In this document: positions 1 through 11,418 of the stretch, piece after piece
Position numbering within the stretch: the first letter of the stretch is position 1
How the letters are laid out: the number at the start of each line of letters is the position of its first letter
Assembly: GCA_026018925.1 (NCBI GenBank)
Contig: JAKSZU010000004.1
Location: forward strand, 42,906,233 to 42,970,232
Direction: 5' to 3'
Length of the DNA: 64,000 nt
From: Tupaia tana
Taxonomy: Eukaryota > Chordata > Mammalia > Scandentia > Tupaiidae
The notes under the pieces: generated by a model
Seen by the model: only the letters and a program-made list of their open reading frames with translations
The model's database searches: none
What the model was told of the DNA's origin: nothing
Made by a program: the position numbers and the translations under genes

Positions 1-39
1 CAAAGAAAGCAGTAGAATCTTAAACATGATCTATAAAAA

Positions 40-251
40 CTACCCAATGTGGTCCTCACTTGGGTGTCTAAATTCATCCTTTAGCAGTCTCCCCTTCACT
101 CATTTAGCTCTAGTCCCACTGGCCACCTCATCTTTCTACCAACATGCCAGGTATATACCCTTGCCACATGCCCTTTACACTGGCTACTTCTCTGCATAGA
201 AGGCCCTTACTTCCAAATTTGCATGATTCTCACTCTTAACTTGACTCTAGT
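40..251 (+). mobile_element. L2 LINE 3' fragment
   Basis: Pyrimidine-rich text resembling the L2 3' region, with CACCTCATC and CACATGCCCTTTACACTGGCTACTTCT-like runs. No coding potential remains. A family-1 SINE sits at its right edge. Assigned from the remembered L2 consensus. Confidence 0.55.
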
Positions 252-283
<32 letters not shown>

Positions 284-534
284 AGAGGTTTTTGCTTATA
301 GGGCGCGTGCGCTTGCCAGACAGACAGAGAGAGACAGAGAGACAGAAAGCGAGAAATCACCCCCCAGGGGGGATGGCCATGCCGCAATCCCTTCTCCTCC
401 ATTCTCCTCTCGGGATCTTGGGCACGCATGCACACGCGCCCAGCGTGAGTTTTAAGCCACCGGGTCCGGGACGCGAACCGCGGTCGACTACGTGGGAGTC
501 CAGCGACATAGCCATTACACTAACTGCTGGTTCT
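252..534 (-). mobile_element. tRNA-derived SINE, family 1, young (subfamily b)
   Basis: Full-length copy in reverse: poly-T tail, CTATAGGGCGCG-like block, GACAGAGAGA segment, TCTCCTCCATTCTCCT block, then the tRNA-like head ending GCTGGTTC. The B box reads GGTTCGCGTCC instead of the canonical GGTTCGANTCC, and the head has an extra A (GAACCAGC). Both are diagnostic of subfamily b. Target duplication not clear. Confidence 0.93.
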
Positions 535-711
535 CAGGCCAAAACATTTTTTTGAGGGAAGGTTTTTAGTTAGTGACTAAATATTTTACTTTAGATAGAA
601 ATATTTAAACTTTCTGTTATTCTTTGAATCAGTTTTGATGAAACATTTCATATGTTGAAAGTATTTATGAGATTTTTTTTAAAAAGTTTTTGCCAACAGG
701 CTAAATGTACA

Positions 712-928
712 TTCTAGAGAGAGACAGAGACAATAAAAGGGAAACTGAGAAATCACCCACCAGGGAGATGGCCACTGTGCAATCCCTTCTTCTCCAATTT
801 CCTCCTAGGGTTTTTTGCACACATGTACATGCACCTTACATAATTTTCAATCCACCAGGTCAAGGCTCAAACTGTGGTTGACCATTTGGGAGTCCAGCAC
901 CTTAACCACCATGCCACTGGGTGGCTCC
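712..928 (-). mobile_element. tRNA-derived SINE, family 1, old
   Basis: Diverged copy with the GAGAGACAGAGA tail, TCTTCTCCAATTTCCTCC middle and a tRNA head of the older type (CAGCACCTTAACCACCATGCCA). CpG sites have mostly decayed, so it is older than the neighbouring copy at 252-534. Confidence 0.85.
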
Positions 929-2118
929 AACTATAAGATATTTTTGGAAAGAAAAAGCCATGTTTAAGGTATTTGTAAATATGACTATGAATATACATAT
1001 ATAAATCTTCTATATTACCCACTTATCTGCCATTTTCAGTGTTTTCCATTTCTTACTTTGTATCTGAGTTGCCATCTACTATAATTTTTCTTCAGACTGA
1101 AATTTATCATTTGGTTCTTTTTTGTAGTAGAATTCTGCTACCAGTGAATTTCACATTAAAGTGGTTTTTATTTCATGATCATTGGATCATGCTAAATGTG
1201 AAATTCTTATTGGCAATGTTTTGCTTATGTTTGTTACCACTTTAAATATGTCATAGGAGGAGAATGGAGAAGGGATTGCATTGTGGCCATCCCGCCAGTG
1301 GAGTGATTTCTTATTTTCCCTCTCACTGTCTCTCTCCGGGGAGCACAAGTGGCTTATATCAAAAATCTCATACATAAATCAATAAATAAGTCAGTCATTA
1401 CAATGTTTCCTGGCTTCTGTCATTTCCAATAAGAAGTTAACCATTAATTGTATCATTATTTCCTGTAAATGAAGTTTTTTGTTTCTATTTTCAAGTTTTC
1501 ACGTTGCCTTTTTTCATTTTTACTATAGTGTATCTAGGGGTATAGAATTTGTGTATCTATGTGTGTTTATCTAATTTCAGGTTTGATCAGAATTTTTATG
1601 AATCCATATTTTCCCCTTATTAGGCATTTGTCTCTTTAAATAATCTGTCTTTTCCTCAACTCACCCCTTTTTGAGAAGCTATGCAAAAATGTATTCTGAG
1701 ATGTCTGATATTTTCCCACAGATCTCTATTGCCATTAATTTTTATTCATATATTTCTGTCTGTAACTTAGAAAAGATCATTTATATTGGCTTTCTTCAAG
1801 AGATCAATGATTATTTCTTTTGCCATGTCAATGGTACTTGGGAGACATTTACTGAACTTTTCATTTCAATTATTATATATCTTACAATAGCTTTAGAATT
1901 TCTGTTTAGCTTTTCATGTTGAGATTTTTTAAAACTTGTTCAATTATTTGTGTAATTACCTTTAGTTCTTTAAAGTATTAATAAAAGCTGCTTCAAAACT
2001 TTTTTTAAAGAGTCTACTTTGGAATCAGATTTTATTGATTCCTTTTGTTTGGTTTGACTTTTGTGGGATATTTTTGTTTTGTATTTATTCTTGAATATGG
2101 CTCACAATTATTTTTCTA
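929..2118. other. AT-rich spacer with a truncated SINE
   Basis: No gene or recognisable repeat apart from the 5'-truncated SINE at 1256-1390. Short open frames here lack codon bias, signal sequences or recognisable domains. Confidence 0.6.
1256..1390 (+). mobile_element. tRNA-derived SINE, family 1, 5'-truncated
   Basis: Contains only the middle and tail: AGGAGAATGGAGAAGGGATTG, GTGGCCATCCC, GTGATTTCTTATTTTCCCTCTCACTGTCTCTC, then an AATAAATAAG tail. The tRNA-like head is missing. Confidence 0.75.
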
Positions 2119-2357
2119 GGCTTTTGCCATAAGACATGTGCACTTACCAGAGAGAGACAGAGAGAAGGAAATTGAGAAATCACCCTCCAGAGGAGATGAC
2201 CTCACTGCAGTTTTTCCTCCTTCATTCTCCTCCCAGGATTTTGAGCACAGATGCACACATGTCTACTGTGATTTTCACATAACTGGGTCCAGGACTGGAA
2301 CTGTGGTTGGCTTTGTGGGAGTTCAGCACCACATCAAGCACACTACCTGGGATCCCC
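2119..2357 (-). mobile_element. tRNA-derived SINE, family 1, old
   Basis: Reverse copy with GCTTTTGCCATAAGACATGTGC tail block, GAGAGAGACAGAGAGA, TCATTCTCCTCCCAGGAT and a degenerate head (GGGAGTTCAGCACCACATCAAG). Heavily mutated; no clear target duplication. Confidence 0.8.
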
Positions 2358-2705
2358 CACATTTTTTTCTTTGTCATAATTTTTTAATGAAATTTGGGCA
2401 CTTGTAGTTATGTACAGTGTAGCAGCAATGGATTTTGCTTTGTTCTTTAGAAGGTTATTTAAGTTTTGTTATGGAAGCACGTGACTTGTCTGATCTCAAA
2501 CTGCAAAATATATCTCACTGTGGGATGGGATGTATATTTTAATGTGGCACCCTGGGAATACCCTCTGTTCTCACATGGATTGAACATATTTGGGAAAGAC
2601 TTTAGATTCAGACTCTTTAACCTTATAAATCTCTTCCTCTACTGCCTGACTTGTGTTTGGGTTGAGGAAAACATTCAAATTTGAAAGAATCAAGTACATC
2701 AAATC
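2358..2705. other. AT-rich spacer
   Basis: Unique-looking AT-rich sequence between an old SINE and the inverted repeat. No gene, RNA or repeat recognised. Confidence 0.5.
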
Positions 2706-3300
2706 AAATAAACCTATAGTTTTTTTCTAAATATAAAGTGAAAGTATGTACAGAAATTGAGATGTTGTTTGGTCATACATTGAGTAATACTGGCAGCAAG
2801 AAGAGATTGGGGCATTCTTTTCAACATAAAATGGAAAGTCTCTATGATCTGGTGACATACGTAGTTTAGCAGTCCAACAGAGATGTATGGAGAATTTCTT
2901 AACTCAGCCCATCTCTGTCTCCTTTGTTTCCAAAATTGTCCCTCTAAACTTCTTTTTTTTTTTTTTTCTCTTCCTGAACCAACTGTACCACCTCTATGCT
3001 TTAACACTGGAAGTCTTTGCTGCCTAACTTGGCAGCGATGAGGCAGACCTCAGTCAAGATTGTCACAAACGCTCTTCTCTGATGCAGTAACAATTTTCTG
3101 TAAACACCTATCAAGTTGCTGCCTGCCTTCTTTTACTTTTAATGCCCTAAACAATTCTGTCTAATTTTATTTCCATTTTATGTTGAAAAGAATGCCCCAA
3201 TCTCTTCTTGCTGCCATTATTACTCAATGTATGATCAAACAACAATTCAATTTCTGTACATACTTTCACTTAATATTTAGAAAAAACTATAGGTTTACTT
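2706..3300. repeat. Long inverted repeat, 132/131-bp arms, 332-bp spacer
   Basis: The left arm (2706-2837) is the reverse complement of the right arm (3170-3300). By eye there are 6 substitutions and one single-base indel over about 132 bp, or roughly 95% identity. Homology stops abruptly at 2837/3170 on the inner side. The spacer (2838-3169) contains a T-run near 2950-2966 and no recognisable gene. The arms carry no family-1 SINE sequence and I do not recognise them as a known transposon end. Open frames across it are incidental. Confidence 0.88.
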
Positions 3301-3304
3301 TTTA

Positions 3305-3590
3305 AAAAGTGTTTTTTTTTTCCCTCTATAAGGCTTTATATTCTCTAAGATCTAATTTAAATATTATTTCTGTGAAGTCTCACTGTATATCTTCAGAAAA
3401 AAAATGTATTTCTTCCATGGGTTTCCACACAAATTTCTTATTCTGTTTTGGAAAATTGTATACATTATTCTATTTGCCATTATGATTACTTGTTTGGCTG
3501 TGTCAAATCACTATATAACCTAGTGGTTCCTATTAGAGGAGCCTGTGCCTTATACATGGTATACATTTAATATAGAAATGCATAATTGAT
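3305..3590 (+). mobile_element. L2 LINE 3' fragment
   Basis: Weakly conserved L2-like 3' text (TGTGAAGTCTCACTGTATATC, CACTATATAACCTAG, AGGAGCCTGTGCCTTATACATGG) immediately right of the inverted repeat. Assigned from memory of the consensus. Confidence 0.45.
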
Positions 3591-3739
3591 AGCTGTATGC
3601 AACAAATTCATGGTGTCACACATAGGACATTTAAACTGCCCTTTGTTTTTTAATCAATAATTATAATGTTTTGAGTAAATTATTTAAATGCTTTTTCTCT
3701 TTTCTTTGAATCTGTATATATCCAGGTTTACTTACCATT

Positions 3740-3905
3740 TTTATTATTAACTGTATAATGTTATGCAAGTTACTTATACTTTTGTACTTTATTTTCCTCA
3801 CCCAAGAAATGGAAAATTGATAATTCATAGAATACTTGGGAAGATCATGAAAACAGCATATGAGCACTGTTCACCATATATGTCTGGGATATGATAGGTA
3901 CTGTT
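3740..3905 (+). mobile_element. MIR SINE fragment
   Basis: MIR-like order of signals: ATGCAAGTTACTTATAC, then TTTTCCTCACCCAAGAAATGG, then ATATGATAGGTACTG, matching the remembered CTTAACCTCTCTG, CAGTTTCCTCATCTGTAAAATGG and CATAGTAGGTGCT blocks. Confidence 0.6.
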
Positions 3906-4469
3906 TAATTTGAATAATTTTCTAGAATTCAGTACTAACCATGTCCCAAGCAAGGAAAGAGAAAAAATTTAACTCTAAGCAATTTTATTTTGATGTCTGG
4001 GGAACACTAAGATCCAAAATAATCTGCATGGTGTCTACTACTGTTGAAGTTATTTCAAGTATATGTACCGTAAGCCCATTTCAGAAAAATACAGATTCTA
4101 TAGCTGGCTTCTTACCCCTGTACGTGAACATATGTACCTGTCTTTATGTTTTGTTAATTTCTTACGTATATGAACAGACACAAAGACCTCATTGGCAGTT
4201 TTTTCCCAAGATCACCCCAAAACTCAAAACTATTAAAAAATATATTAGTCTGTAGTTCAGTATTGTATATTATTTGTGCATCTTTAAGATTTCTATTATA
4301 TTTATTTATAATAGTTATCTCCGCCATGAACTCCTATGGGAGGGGAAAAGAGGCAGTGAACCTGAAATTTCACCAAATCTCATAGTAGATAGCCAGTTAT
4401 CTGCCTTATCATATTTCTTTCAATCTTCAAAATAAATATGAAGACAAATATTTTTGACATGTTATTGAC
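3906..4469. other. AT-rich spacer
   Basis: No gene or repeat recognised. Two overlapping open frames of 104 and 71 codons occur here by chance composition, without domain features. Confidence 0.5.
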
Positions 4470-4669
4470 GTGTGTGTGTGTGCGCGCGTTATTTATGTCT
4501 TCCATGGGACAGAGAGAGACAAAGGGACAGACATCCCAAGCAGGGTCTTCACGGTGCGATCCAACCCAGAACACAGATACCTGTGCCATGTAAAGGAAAC
4601 CCCTGGGATTCAAACCAGGGACCTTCATATGGGGCTTAGTTGTATTACCATTGTTCCGCCATCTACCCC
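4470..4669 (-). mobile_element. tRNA-like SINE, family 2
   Basis: Reverse orientation. Starts with a GT/GC microsatellite (4470-4488), then a tail TTATTTATGTCTTCCATGGG, a GAGAGAGACAAAG pyrimidine/purine block, and GTCTTCACGGTGCGATCC. The head includes GGGATTCAAACC (B-box-like when reversed: GGTTTGAATCC) and ends near a TACCATTGTTCCGCCATC A-box-like region. It shares the ATGGAAGA-ATAAATAA tail and GTGAAGACCCTG core with the copies at 6938, 19401 and 20884. Confidence 0.65.
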
Positions 4670-4679
4670 ATAATAAATA

Positions 4680-4805
4680 ATTCTATAGCAGAAGAAGGTA
4701 CAGAGAAATCAGTTCACTTGCTTAAAATCACGCAGCAGATCAGGCCTCCAAGTGAGGACTTTTGACTCTGAAGTTTATGACTCCTTTCTCTAAAACACTA
4801 CTTAG
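4680..4805 (-). mobile_element. MIR SINE fragment
   Basis: Reverse MIR: GGTACAGAGAAATCAGTTCACTTGCTTAAAATCACGCAGC corresponds to the GAGGTTAAGTGACTTGCCCAAGGTCACACAGC core, followed by a decayed TTTGACTCTGAAGTTTATGACTCCTTTCTC end. Confidence 0.8.
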
Positions 4806-6058
4806 TTGAAGAACTTTGAACAAATGATACTGTATTGTAGTAGACCTAGCAATAACACTTTGTTTCATGCTGTGTCAAATGACTATCTTTGTGATATATA
4901 AAACAACATGACATAACTGTCATATAGTCATTTTGAAATATTTTTAAAGCCACCACAAATTGCCTTTCGTAATTTCAATTGTGAATAATGGCAAGAGAGT
5001 TAACTCTTGAAGTGTTAAATTATATGTATACTCATGCTGTGTGTATATTCATATAAAATCTATTTTATGTAAAATAGATAATACATAGATGTAATACTTT
5101 TCAAATGCCATTGTTTTCACGAGATTGAACTGTCATCTGCTCTAATAACATGAAACTCCTGTTCCACTGCCACATCACAAACAGCTACACTATGTTTTTC
5201 TGACAAGCTGTATTTTTATTTTATGCTTTGTTCTCAAAGCTTCAAAAATTGATACCAGTTCTTTTAAAGACAATGTGTTCAACACAATGGTCCAAACGTT
5301 ATTTTTCTTTTCCCCTGCAGCATTGAATAGAATTCCTCAAGTGATTGAGTTCTAATATAAACTTTGTTTCCACTCATAACTCAAAAAATTATAGAATACC
5401 TGAATGGTTGGGCAAACATGTAAGATTTAGTCATAAAATTTCATAAATGGGTTCATATTTACAATGTACATTTTCTCATTTTAGATTCAGGTTTTCGAGT
5501 CCTGTGGAAGGAATCAAGTCTCTGGAAAAAAAAATTACTTTTCATGGATATGCATCCATACATGTCACATATAGCCTTTTTCAGAGTATTTTATTCTAGA
5601 GAAAGCTGTATTTTTGATTACAGTTATGGAGAATTTAGTGATCATTTTTTTAACTTTGTATTTTTTTTTTCATCCTGGCTGCCTAGATGAAAAATCATCT
5701 ATGCCTCTAGAATGTAAGTAGAGACTGTATGAAAATTAAAATGAGTACATTAAAATTAAAAATGAATACTTAGAAAAATGTGCATTATTTTCACATTAAT
5801 GTCTTTACATACATTAAAATGAATAGTCATTTATATATTTGTATACACTTATTTGTAATCATAATAATTATAATATATTAATATTTATCAAATAATTTCT
5901 ATGTGTTTGGTCCAAATCCAGCTTTTTGGGAGTCAGGCATTTATATAAATTGGAAAATTTCTCTAAGTATAAAATATAAAATAATAAAATTAATTATGAA
6001 AATAAATATTTACTTAGAATAAGCAAATCATTAATAGTTATAAGGTTTCGAAAATCTG
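4806..6058. other. AT-rich unique sequence
   Basis: No gene. 5100-5345 is more complex than its surroundings and ends in a splice-acceptor lookalike (TTTTCTTTTCCCCTGCAG at about 5304-5321). A 10-bp-arm hairpin with a 2-nt loop lies at 5058-5079. The rest, 5640-6050, is low-complexity AT-rich text. Confidence 0.5.
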
Positions 6059-6320
6059 GGACCAGCAGATGACATAATGGTTGTGTCGCTGAAATCACAC
6101 ATAGTCAACCACGGTTTGTTCTTGGACGTGGCAGATTAAACCACTCCAGGTGAGTGTTCATGTGTGCCCAAAATCTCTAGAGGAGAATGGAGGAGAAGGA
6201 GTTGCATGACAATACACCCTTGAGGAGTGATTTCTCACTTTCTGTCTCTCTGTCTCTTTTTGTCTCTCTGGCAATCACACATGCCCTATAACCAAAAAAC
6301 TCTCTTAAAAAGATCTAAAA
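6059..6320 (+). mobile_element. tRNA-derived SINE, family 1, old
   Basis: Complete but diverged: head GGGACCAGCAGATGACATAATGG, degenerate B box (ACGGTTTGTTCTTGG), AGGAGAATGGAGGAGAAGG, TCTGTCTCTCTGTCTC, CCCTATAACC and an A-rich tail. Confidence 0.88.
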
Positions 6321-6937
6321 AAATACACAAAAATAGTCAAATTTAGAAAAATAATACATTTTATTAAAATATATCCAAAGTAACCTTTTTTGGGGTTGTA
6401 TATTCTTTGATCTTTTTCAAATAACCACAATTTTGTCATTTTTTTCTTGATAGAAAAAAATAATTTTCCTGTTAAGAAGACTGATTTTTCTTTTTTTATA
6501 TTTATTTATTTCACATTCTTTCACTGAACATTGTCACAGCATAAAAAATATGATTTCTCATCCAGAATACACTGTATAGTGGCTTAATCATACATGTTAT
6601 CATCAACAAATAATGTTCCATTTCTTGTTTCTTGTATATATATATTTCTCCATATTTCTCACCCTCTGCCATTTCCTGCCCTACTCCCACACTGTCTCTG
6701 GTATCTGCAGTTGCTTTCCATTCCTTTTTTGATTTTTTTCCCACATTTTATTGATTTTTCTTTTGACTGACAGTTTATAGTATATTTTCTCAGCTTTACA
6801 ATTCAGCCATGATAATACTATGGGACTTTTTAGATAGTTCTTAAATTTGGGAAAACTTGTATCATGTTCATTTTACATATTATTGTAAGATTTCACAATA
6901 TTTTAGCTATTTTTTCAAGGTAACTCATCCTCCTACT
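6321..6937. other. AT-rich spacer
   Basis: AT-rich with short T and TA runs (TATATATATA near 6637). No gene or repeat recognised. Confidence 0.5.
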
Positions 6938-7135
6938 TTTTAAACTTACTTATTTCTTCCATGAGAGAGAAGGTGAGAGGCATTCCCAACAGGGCCTTTA
7001 CGCCACTCTCCACCCCCAGCCGTGCATGCATGTGACTACATATCTTGTAGGAGGTCTGAGAATGCAGTCTGAAATCTTCTCATATAGCTCACCATCACAG
7101 AGCACTGCATTACCACTGGACCACTGTGGCTGGCC
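6938..7135 (-). mobile_element. tRNA-like SINE, family 2
   Basis: Reverse copy with AAACTTACTTATTTCTTCCATG tail, GAGAGAGAAGGTGAGAG, a CCCAACAGGGCCTTTACGCCACTC core and a head ending TTACCACTGGACCACTGTGGCTGGCC, which on the minus strand reads as a tRNA-like A-box region (CCAGTGGTAATGCAG). Confidence 0.65.
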
Positions 7136-7275
7136 AAGTCAATATTGTTTGAATTGGCAATATCCATTAGACTATTTGTCATTGATGTCTTCTTCTTGCA
7201 GTGTCTTATCATGAATATGTTGTCTTTGTCAATATCTATATTTTGTATCAAATCAGTAAAAAATATAAATCTTTT

Positions 7276-7578
7276 TTTTGGAGAGGTTTTTTGTTTGTTC
7301 GTTTTTTTTTTTGTTTTTTTGGTTTTTTTTTGTTTTTTTCTTTGCTATAGGACACATGTGCTTGACAAAAAGAAAGAGACAGAGAGACAGAAAGCAAGAA
7401 ATCACCCCCCAGGGGAGATGGCCACACTGCAATCCCGTTTCCTCCATTCTCCTCTCAGGATTGTGGGCACACATGCATACACACCCTGTGTGAGTTCAAG
7501 CCACCAGGTCTGAGACTCAAACCGTGGTCAACTACATCGGAGTCCAGCAACATAACTATTATGCCAATTACTGGTCCC
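7276..7578 (-). mobile_element. tRNA-derived SINE, family 1, with 18-bp target duplication
   Basis: Full-length reverse copy with an unusual G-interrupted T tail (7276-7340). It is flanked by perfect direct repeats AAAAAATATAAATCTTTT at 7258-7275 and 7579-7596, the signature of L1-mediated retroposition. Confidence 0.95.
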
Positions 7579-7596
7579 AAAAAATATAAATCTTTT

Positions 7597-8159
7597 CTAA
7601 TGTGCAAAATCTACATTAATTGGAGTATCAAATTATTCAAGCCTATATAGCACTTCTTTCAAATCTTCACTCAATAAATTGCTGATTTCAGCATGACCTA
7701 AAAAATAATTTCAATTTACTTTTCACTGATAGAATAATTTCTGCTGAATTTGTACAATACATGCAAATTTTTTTGTGTGGCCCATTTATGATTGTATATT
7801 CTGCTTTATCAAATATGATATTCTGTCAAAGAAATAATACATTTTGACTGACATTCAGGAAAACCAACTTTTCTACTTATACCTGTACATGTTTGATAAT
7901 TAAAATAATTTCTCATTAGTTTGTTTCTCTCTTTGTATGTTTCAAACTTCATTTTCCCTCTACTCCCCTCAAACTTCTGTTCTGAGGTGCCAGGGAACAC
8001 TATCTCATACTGTGACTCAATCTCCAGTTCTTCTTGAGGTCAAAACTCAGGGTCAGTTTGCAGAATAAGCAGTAGCAAGGGTTTTTCTGGAAGCCACTAC
8101 TACACTTCCATTTCTAGGATTTCTTTTATTTCTTTGTCTTTTTGATAATTATTTAATTT
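7597..8159. other. AT-rich spacer
   Basis: No gene or repeat recognised. Confidence 0.5.
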
Positions 8160-8299
8160 TATTTATTACTTTATTTACTTATTTTTAATAAGAATAGAGA
8201 GAGAGAAAGAGAGAAAGCAAGGCTCCAGGGTCGGAACTCAAACCACGATCAGCCACTGGGGAGTCCAGTGCCTTTAGCACCACTCCACCTGCCAATCCC
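8160..8299 (-). mobile_element. tRNA-derived SINE, short form
   Basis: Short reverse copy: an ATTTATTACTTTATTTACTT tail and AGAGAGAGAAAGAGAGAAAGC join directly to the tRNA-like head (GGAACTCAAACCACGATCAGCCAC, AGTCCAGTGCCTTTAGCACCA). The middle block of the long form is absent. Confidence 0.8.
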
Positions 8300-8699
8300 T
8301 CATTTCTAGCTTTTCTAACATGACTTCCATAACTAATCATATCTAACTATACAGAGAACAACCATAAACCACCTGAATATATCCTACCAACCATGATCAA
8401 GGACAACCCCAACTCAACTTAACCTTAGCAAAATCTCCCTCATTGTAGGTATCACACTAATGCTTTCATAGAAAAGATAAAGTACAATGTATGATAAGAC
8501 AAAGTGAAAAAGTAATCTGTCTTCATTAAATACAGTTAACCATCTTATTTTTTCTTTTCAAATTTTTCAGAAATCATAACCATGAAAATACACTGCCAGG
8601 GCCTCTTTAGGGGACTTGAAATATACTTACTTTCATGATACAGTTACTTCTGGTGCTAACTATCCACATAGACTATTTTATTCATGCTTAAAAACTTTT

Positions 8700-8830
8700 T
8701 TTTTTTTTTAGGAATAAGCCACTGTAGTCTCATTTTACTGAGGGGTAAACTGAAAAATAGAAATAAAAACCTTTTTCAACATTACAGACAGGCATTGCTA
8801 GTTGGATAAGGAAAAGTGACTTCAGAACCT
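8700..8830 (-). mobile_element. MIR SINE fragment
   Basis: Reverse MIR core: GTCTCATTTTACTGAGGGGTAAACTGAAAAATAG followed by a decayed ACAGACAGGCATTGCTAGT, matching the CCCATTTTACAGATGAGGAAACTGAGG order. Confidence 0.65.
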
Positions 8831-9261
8831 GTCAGTATCTACAGTTGGTCTTGTATCAGATCAACTCAACCAGTGATTGTATGAAGCTTCTTTTAGAATA
8901 ATATTCTTTTCACTCATACAAAAATAAACAGTGTGTAGGACCTGAACTTGGCCTCATTCCAGGCAATTATTTTATGTATGACTGGGATGAGGAATGGAAA
9001 AGTGTCAGACACAAAGCTAGTTCAATAAATAGCAGATAAAATGCTAAGATATCTTTGGATATATGGCTATAAAAATAAATGAATTTAAACTATTTGCCTC
9101 AACCTAGATAAACCTAATGAAATTAATGTTTACCATTAAAAAGAAGTTGTTGAAGTTAATACCAGTAAGATTCCATTTATACAAAGTTCAAAATATGAAT
9201 TTTATGTGTGTGTTCTGTGTGTATGTGTATGTATGTGAAGGAAGGACAAAAATGGAAACAA
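8831..9261. other. AT-rich spacer
   Basis: No gene or repeat recognised. A short TG-rich run lies at about 9203-9235. Confidence 0.5.
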
Positions 9262-9530
9262 GGGACCAGCAGTTAGCATAATGGCTATGTTGCTGGACTC
9301 CCGTGTAGTCGACTGTGGTTTGAGTCCCGAACCCGGTGGCTTAAACTCACACTGGGCGTATGTGCATGTGTGCCCAAGATCCCAAGAGGAAATTGGAGGA
9401 GAAGGGATTGCAGTGTGTCCATCCCCCCTTGGGGTTGATATCTCGTTTTCTGTCTCTCTGTCTTTCTCTGCCTTCCTGGTGAGGGCACGCACCCTATAGC
9501 AAAAACCTCTCCTCCCCCTCCAAAAAAAAA
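9262..9530 (+). mobile_element. tRNA-derived SINE, family 1
   Basis: Complete copy: head GGGACCAGCAGTTAGCATAATGG, B box GGTTTGAGTCC, middle GGAGGAGAAGGGATTGC, TCTCTCTGTCTTTCTCTG, CCCTATAGCAAAAACC. Flanking AAATGGAAACA and AAAGGAAATTG are an imperfect target duplication. Confidence 0.93.
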
Positions 9531-10472
9531 GGAAATTGTAGCCATAAAATTAGAAGAGTAGTTATGTTATGTGGCAGAATTGGTAGGGGAAAGGGAGTAG
9601 AATCATAAAACCACACAAGGGAACTCCGAATGTATGAGGATGTTTGTTTTATAGTTATTTCTTATGCTTTAAAATATATTTTCAACATCTTAGGTATTGG
9701 CTATTTAATTAAAACAACCAACAAATTTCAATGGTGTTTTAAATGATTAGTTGGTTAGTGGGATGGTTTCAGATTCTGAAAGATCAAACCAATGAAATGT
9801 AGATAGGCAAACCAAAAATCAATGAAGTTGGAGACTTGAAAACGTTTTCAGGCTTGGACATTGTTATTCTGAGGATTGCTTCATGAAAAAGAACATCTAA
9901 ATGTAGGTCAGAATTGGAGAGAACGGACTCATTGAAAAGGCCAAGTGAAGCAAAAACATCAATAGCCATTGTTCAAGTTGAGTCAAAAAGCCTCAGCAGA
10001 GATGGATATAAGAATGACTCTACAATTAGTATTGAGTGGCAAGTATTTGCAGAAAATTTGTAGAGTTAGGGGCTGATACTGCCCTGTTGAGCACCTTGAA
10101 TTTATTTTCAGAAAGACTTCTCACACTTTTTCTTTAGCACTAGAAATTATGCCAGGTCCTCTACTAAGATATTGAGGAATAGTCACATAGATCTTGTGAT
10201 TTTTCAAGGACATTCATTGTCCTACATTTCTGGAAACATACTCCCTAGGAGATGGAGAACACAACAAAAAACCTAGCTTCTGAAGTACAAGGACATATGA
10301 AAACACTCAGCTTGGTAAAATTGAGTTAGGAGTTTAAGATTGCAATTACAGAGAAGCTATTGAGAAAAACTCAGCAACTAAGGACCTAGAATTTAAGCTG
10401 GAATTCTAGTCATTGGTGAATTGTATAAAAATATTAGCTAGAGAAGGAAAATCAGCAATATGATAATTGAAG
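9531..10472. other. Unique sequence
   Basis: Moderately AT-rich text with no recognised gene or repeat. Confidence 0.5.
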
Positions 10473-10482
10473 AAGGAAAACT

Positions 10483-10745
10483 CTATTTTTTTTTTTGAGA
10501 GAGAGAGAGGTTTTTGCTATAGGGCACATGTGCTCACCAAAAAGAGAGAGACAGAGAGTGAGAAATCAACCACCAGGGGGATGGCCACGCCGCAGTCCCT
10601 TCTCCTCCATTCTCCTCTTGGGATCTTGGGCACGCATGCACATGCGCCTGGTGTGAGTTTAAGCCGCCGGGTCTGGGACTCAAACCGTGATCGAATACAT
10701 GGGAGTCCAGCGACATAGCCAACTGCTATGCTAACTGCTGGTCCC
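10483..10745 (-). mobile_element. tRNA-derived SINE, family 1
   Basis: Reverse full-length copy flanked by a 10-bp duplication AAGGAAAACT (10473-10482 and 10746-10755). A T-run directly follows the right repeat, and a GAGAGAGAGAGA stretch lies in the tail. Confidence 0.93.
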
Positions 10746-10755
10746 AAGGAAAACT

Positions 10756-11082
10756 TTTTTTTTTTTTTTTTTTAAGGCTAAAGGGATTAATTTTTAGGAT
10801 TAAAAACAAAGTAGAGCAAGTTGCTAGAAAAGACGGGGGAATTAAGTGATTTTCATTACTAAGATTAAACTAACATGCATATACACTTATATATATACAC
10901 ATCTGTGCATGCACATGTGTGTTTGTTTGTTAATGAAGGTTGGGTGATTGTTAATGAAGGTTGCAGCTCTATACTGGAACCAATTTACATTTTTAAAAAA
11001 TAAAACTTTAAGTTTTTAACAATTTTACAGTTATAAGTAGAAAAACTGGCTTAGCAATATTTCATGTAAAATGAACTAAAAT
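10756..11082. other. Spacer with a short tandem duplication
   Basis: A T-run opens the segment. TTAATGAAGGTTG occurs twice about 20 bp apart near 10930-10970. No gene recognised. Confidence 0.5.
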
Positions 11083-11368
11083 TTTTTTTTTTTTGAGAGG
11101 ATTTTGCTATAGGGTGTGTGCGCTCAACAGAAAGAGAAAGACAGAGAGATAGAAAGCGAGAAATCACCCCCCAGGGGTGATGGCCACGCCGCAATCCCTT
11201 CTCCTCCATTCTCCTCTCAGGATCTTGGGCACACACACACATACACAAACACACACACACACACACACACATGCCTGGAGTGAGTTTAAGCCACTGGGTC
11301 TGGGACTCGAACCGCGGTCGACTACATGAGAGTCCAGCAACGGAGCCATTACACTAACTGCTGGTCCC
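11083..11368 (-). mobile_element. tRNA-derived SINE, family 1, with CA expansion
   Basis: Reverse full-length copy with the normally short CACACGC segment expanded to a CA microsatellite (11230-11271). Target duplication AAATGAACTAAA / AAATGAGCTAGA. Confidence 0.93.
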
Positions 11369-11418
11369 AAATGAGCTAGATATTTTAAATGGACACAATT
11401 TCAAAACAGTATTTTATT

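Noticed and set aside
3941-4255. 104-codon open frame in AT-rich DNA
   Set aside because: No domain, signal sequence or codon bias; plausible by chance in 64 kb.
5304-5321. Strong 3' splice-site lookalike TTTTCTTTTCCCCTGCAG
   Set aside because: The downstream sequence shows no supported open exon or matching 5' splice site. Such motifs arise by chance.
11230-11271. Direct-repeat array as possible CRISPR
   Set aside because: Dinucleotide microsatellite with no spacers; eukaryotic context.
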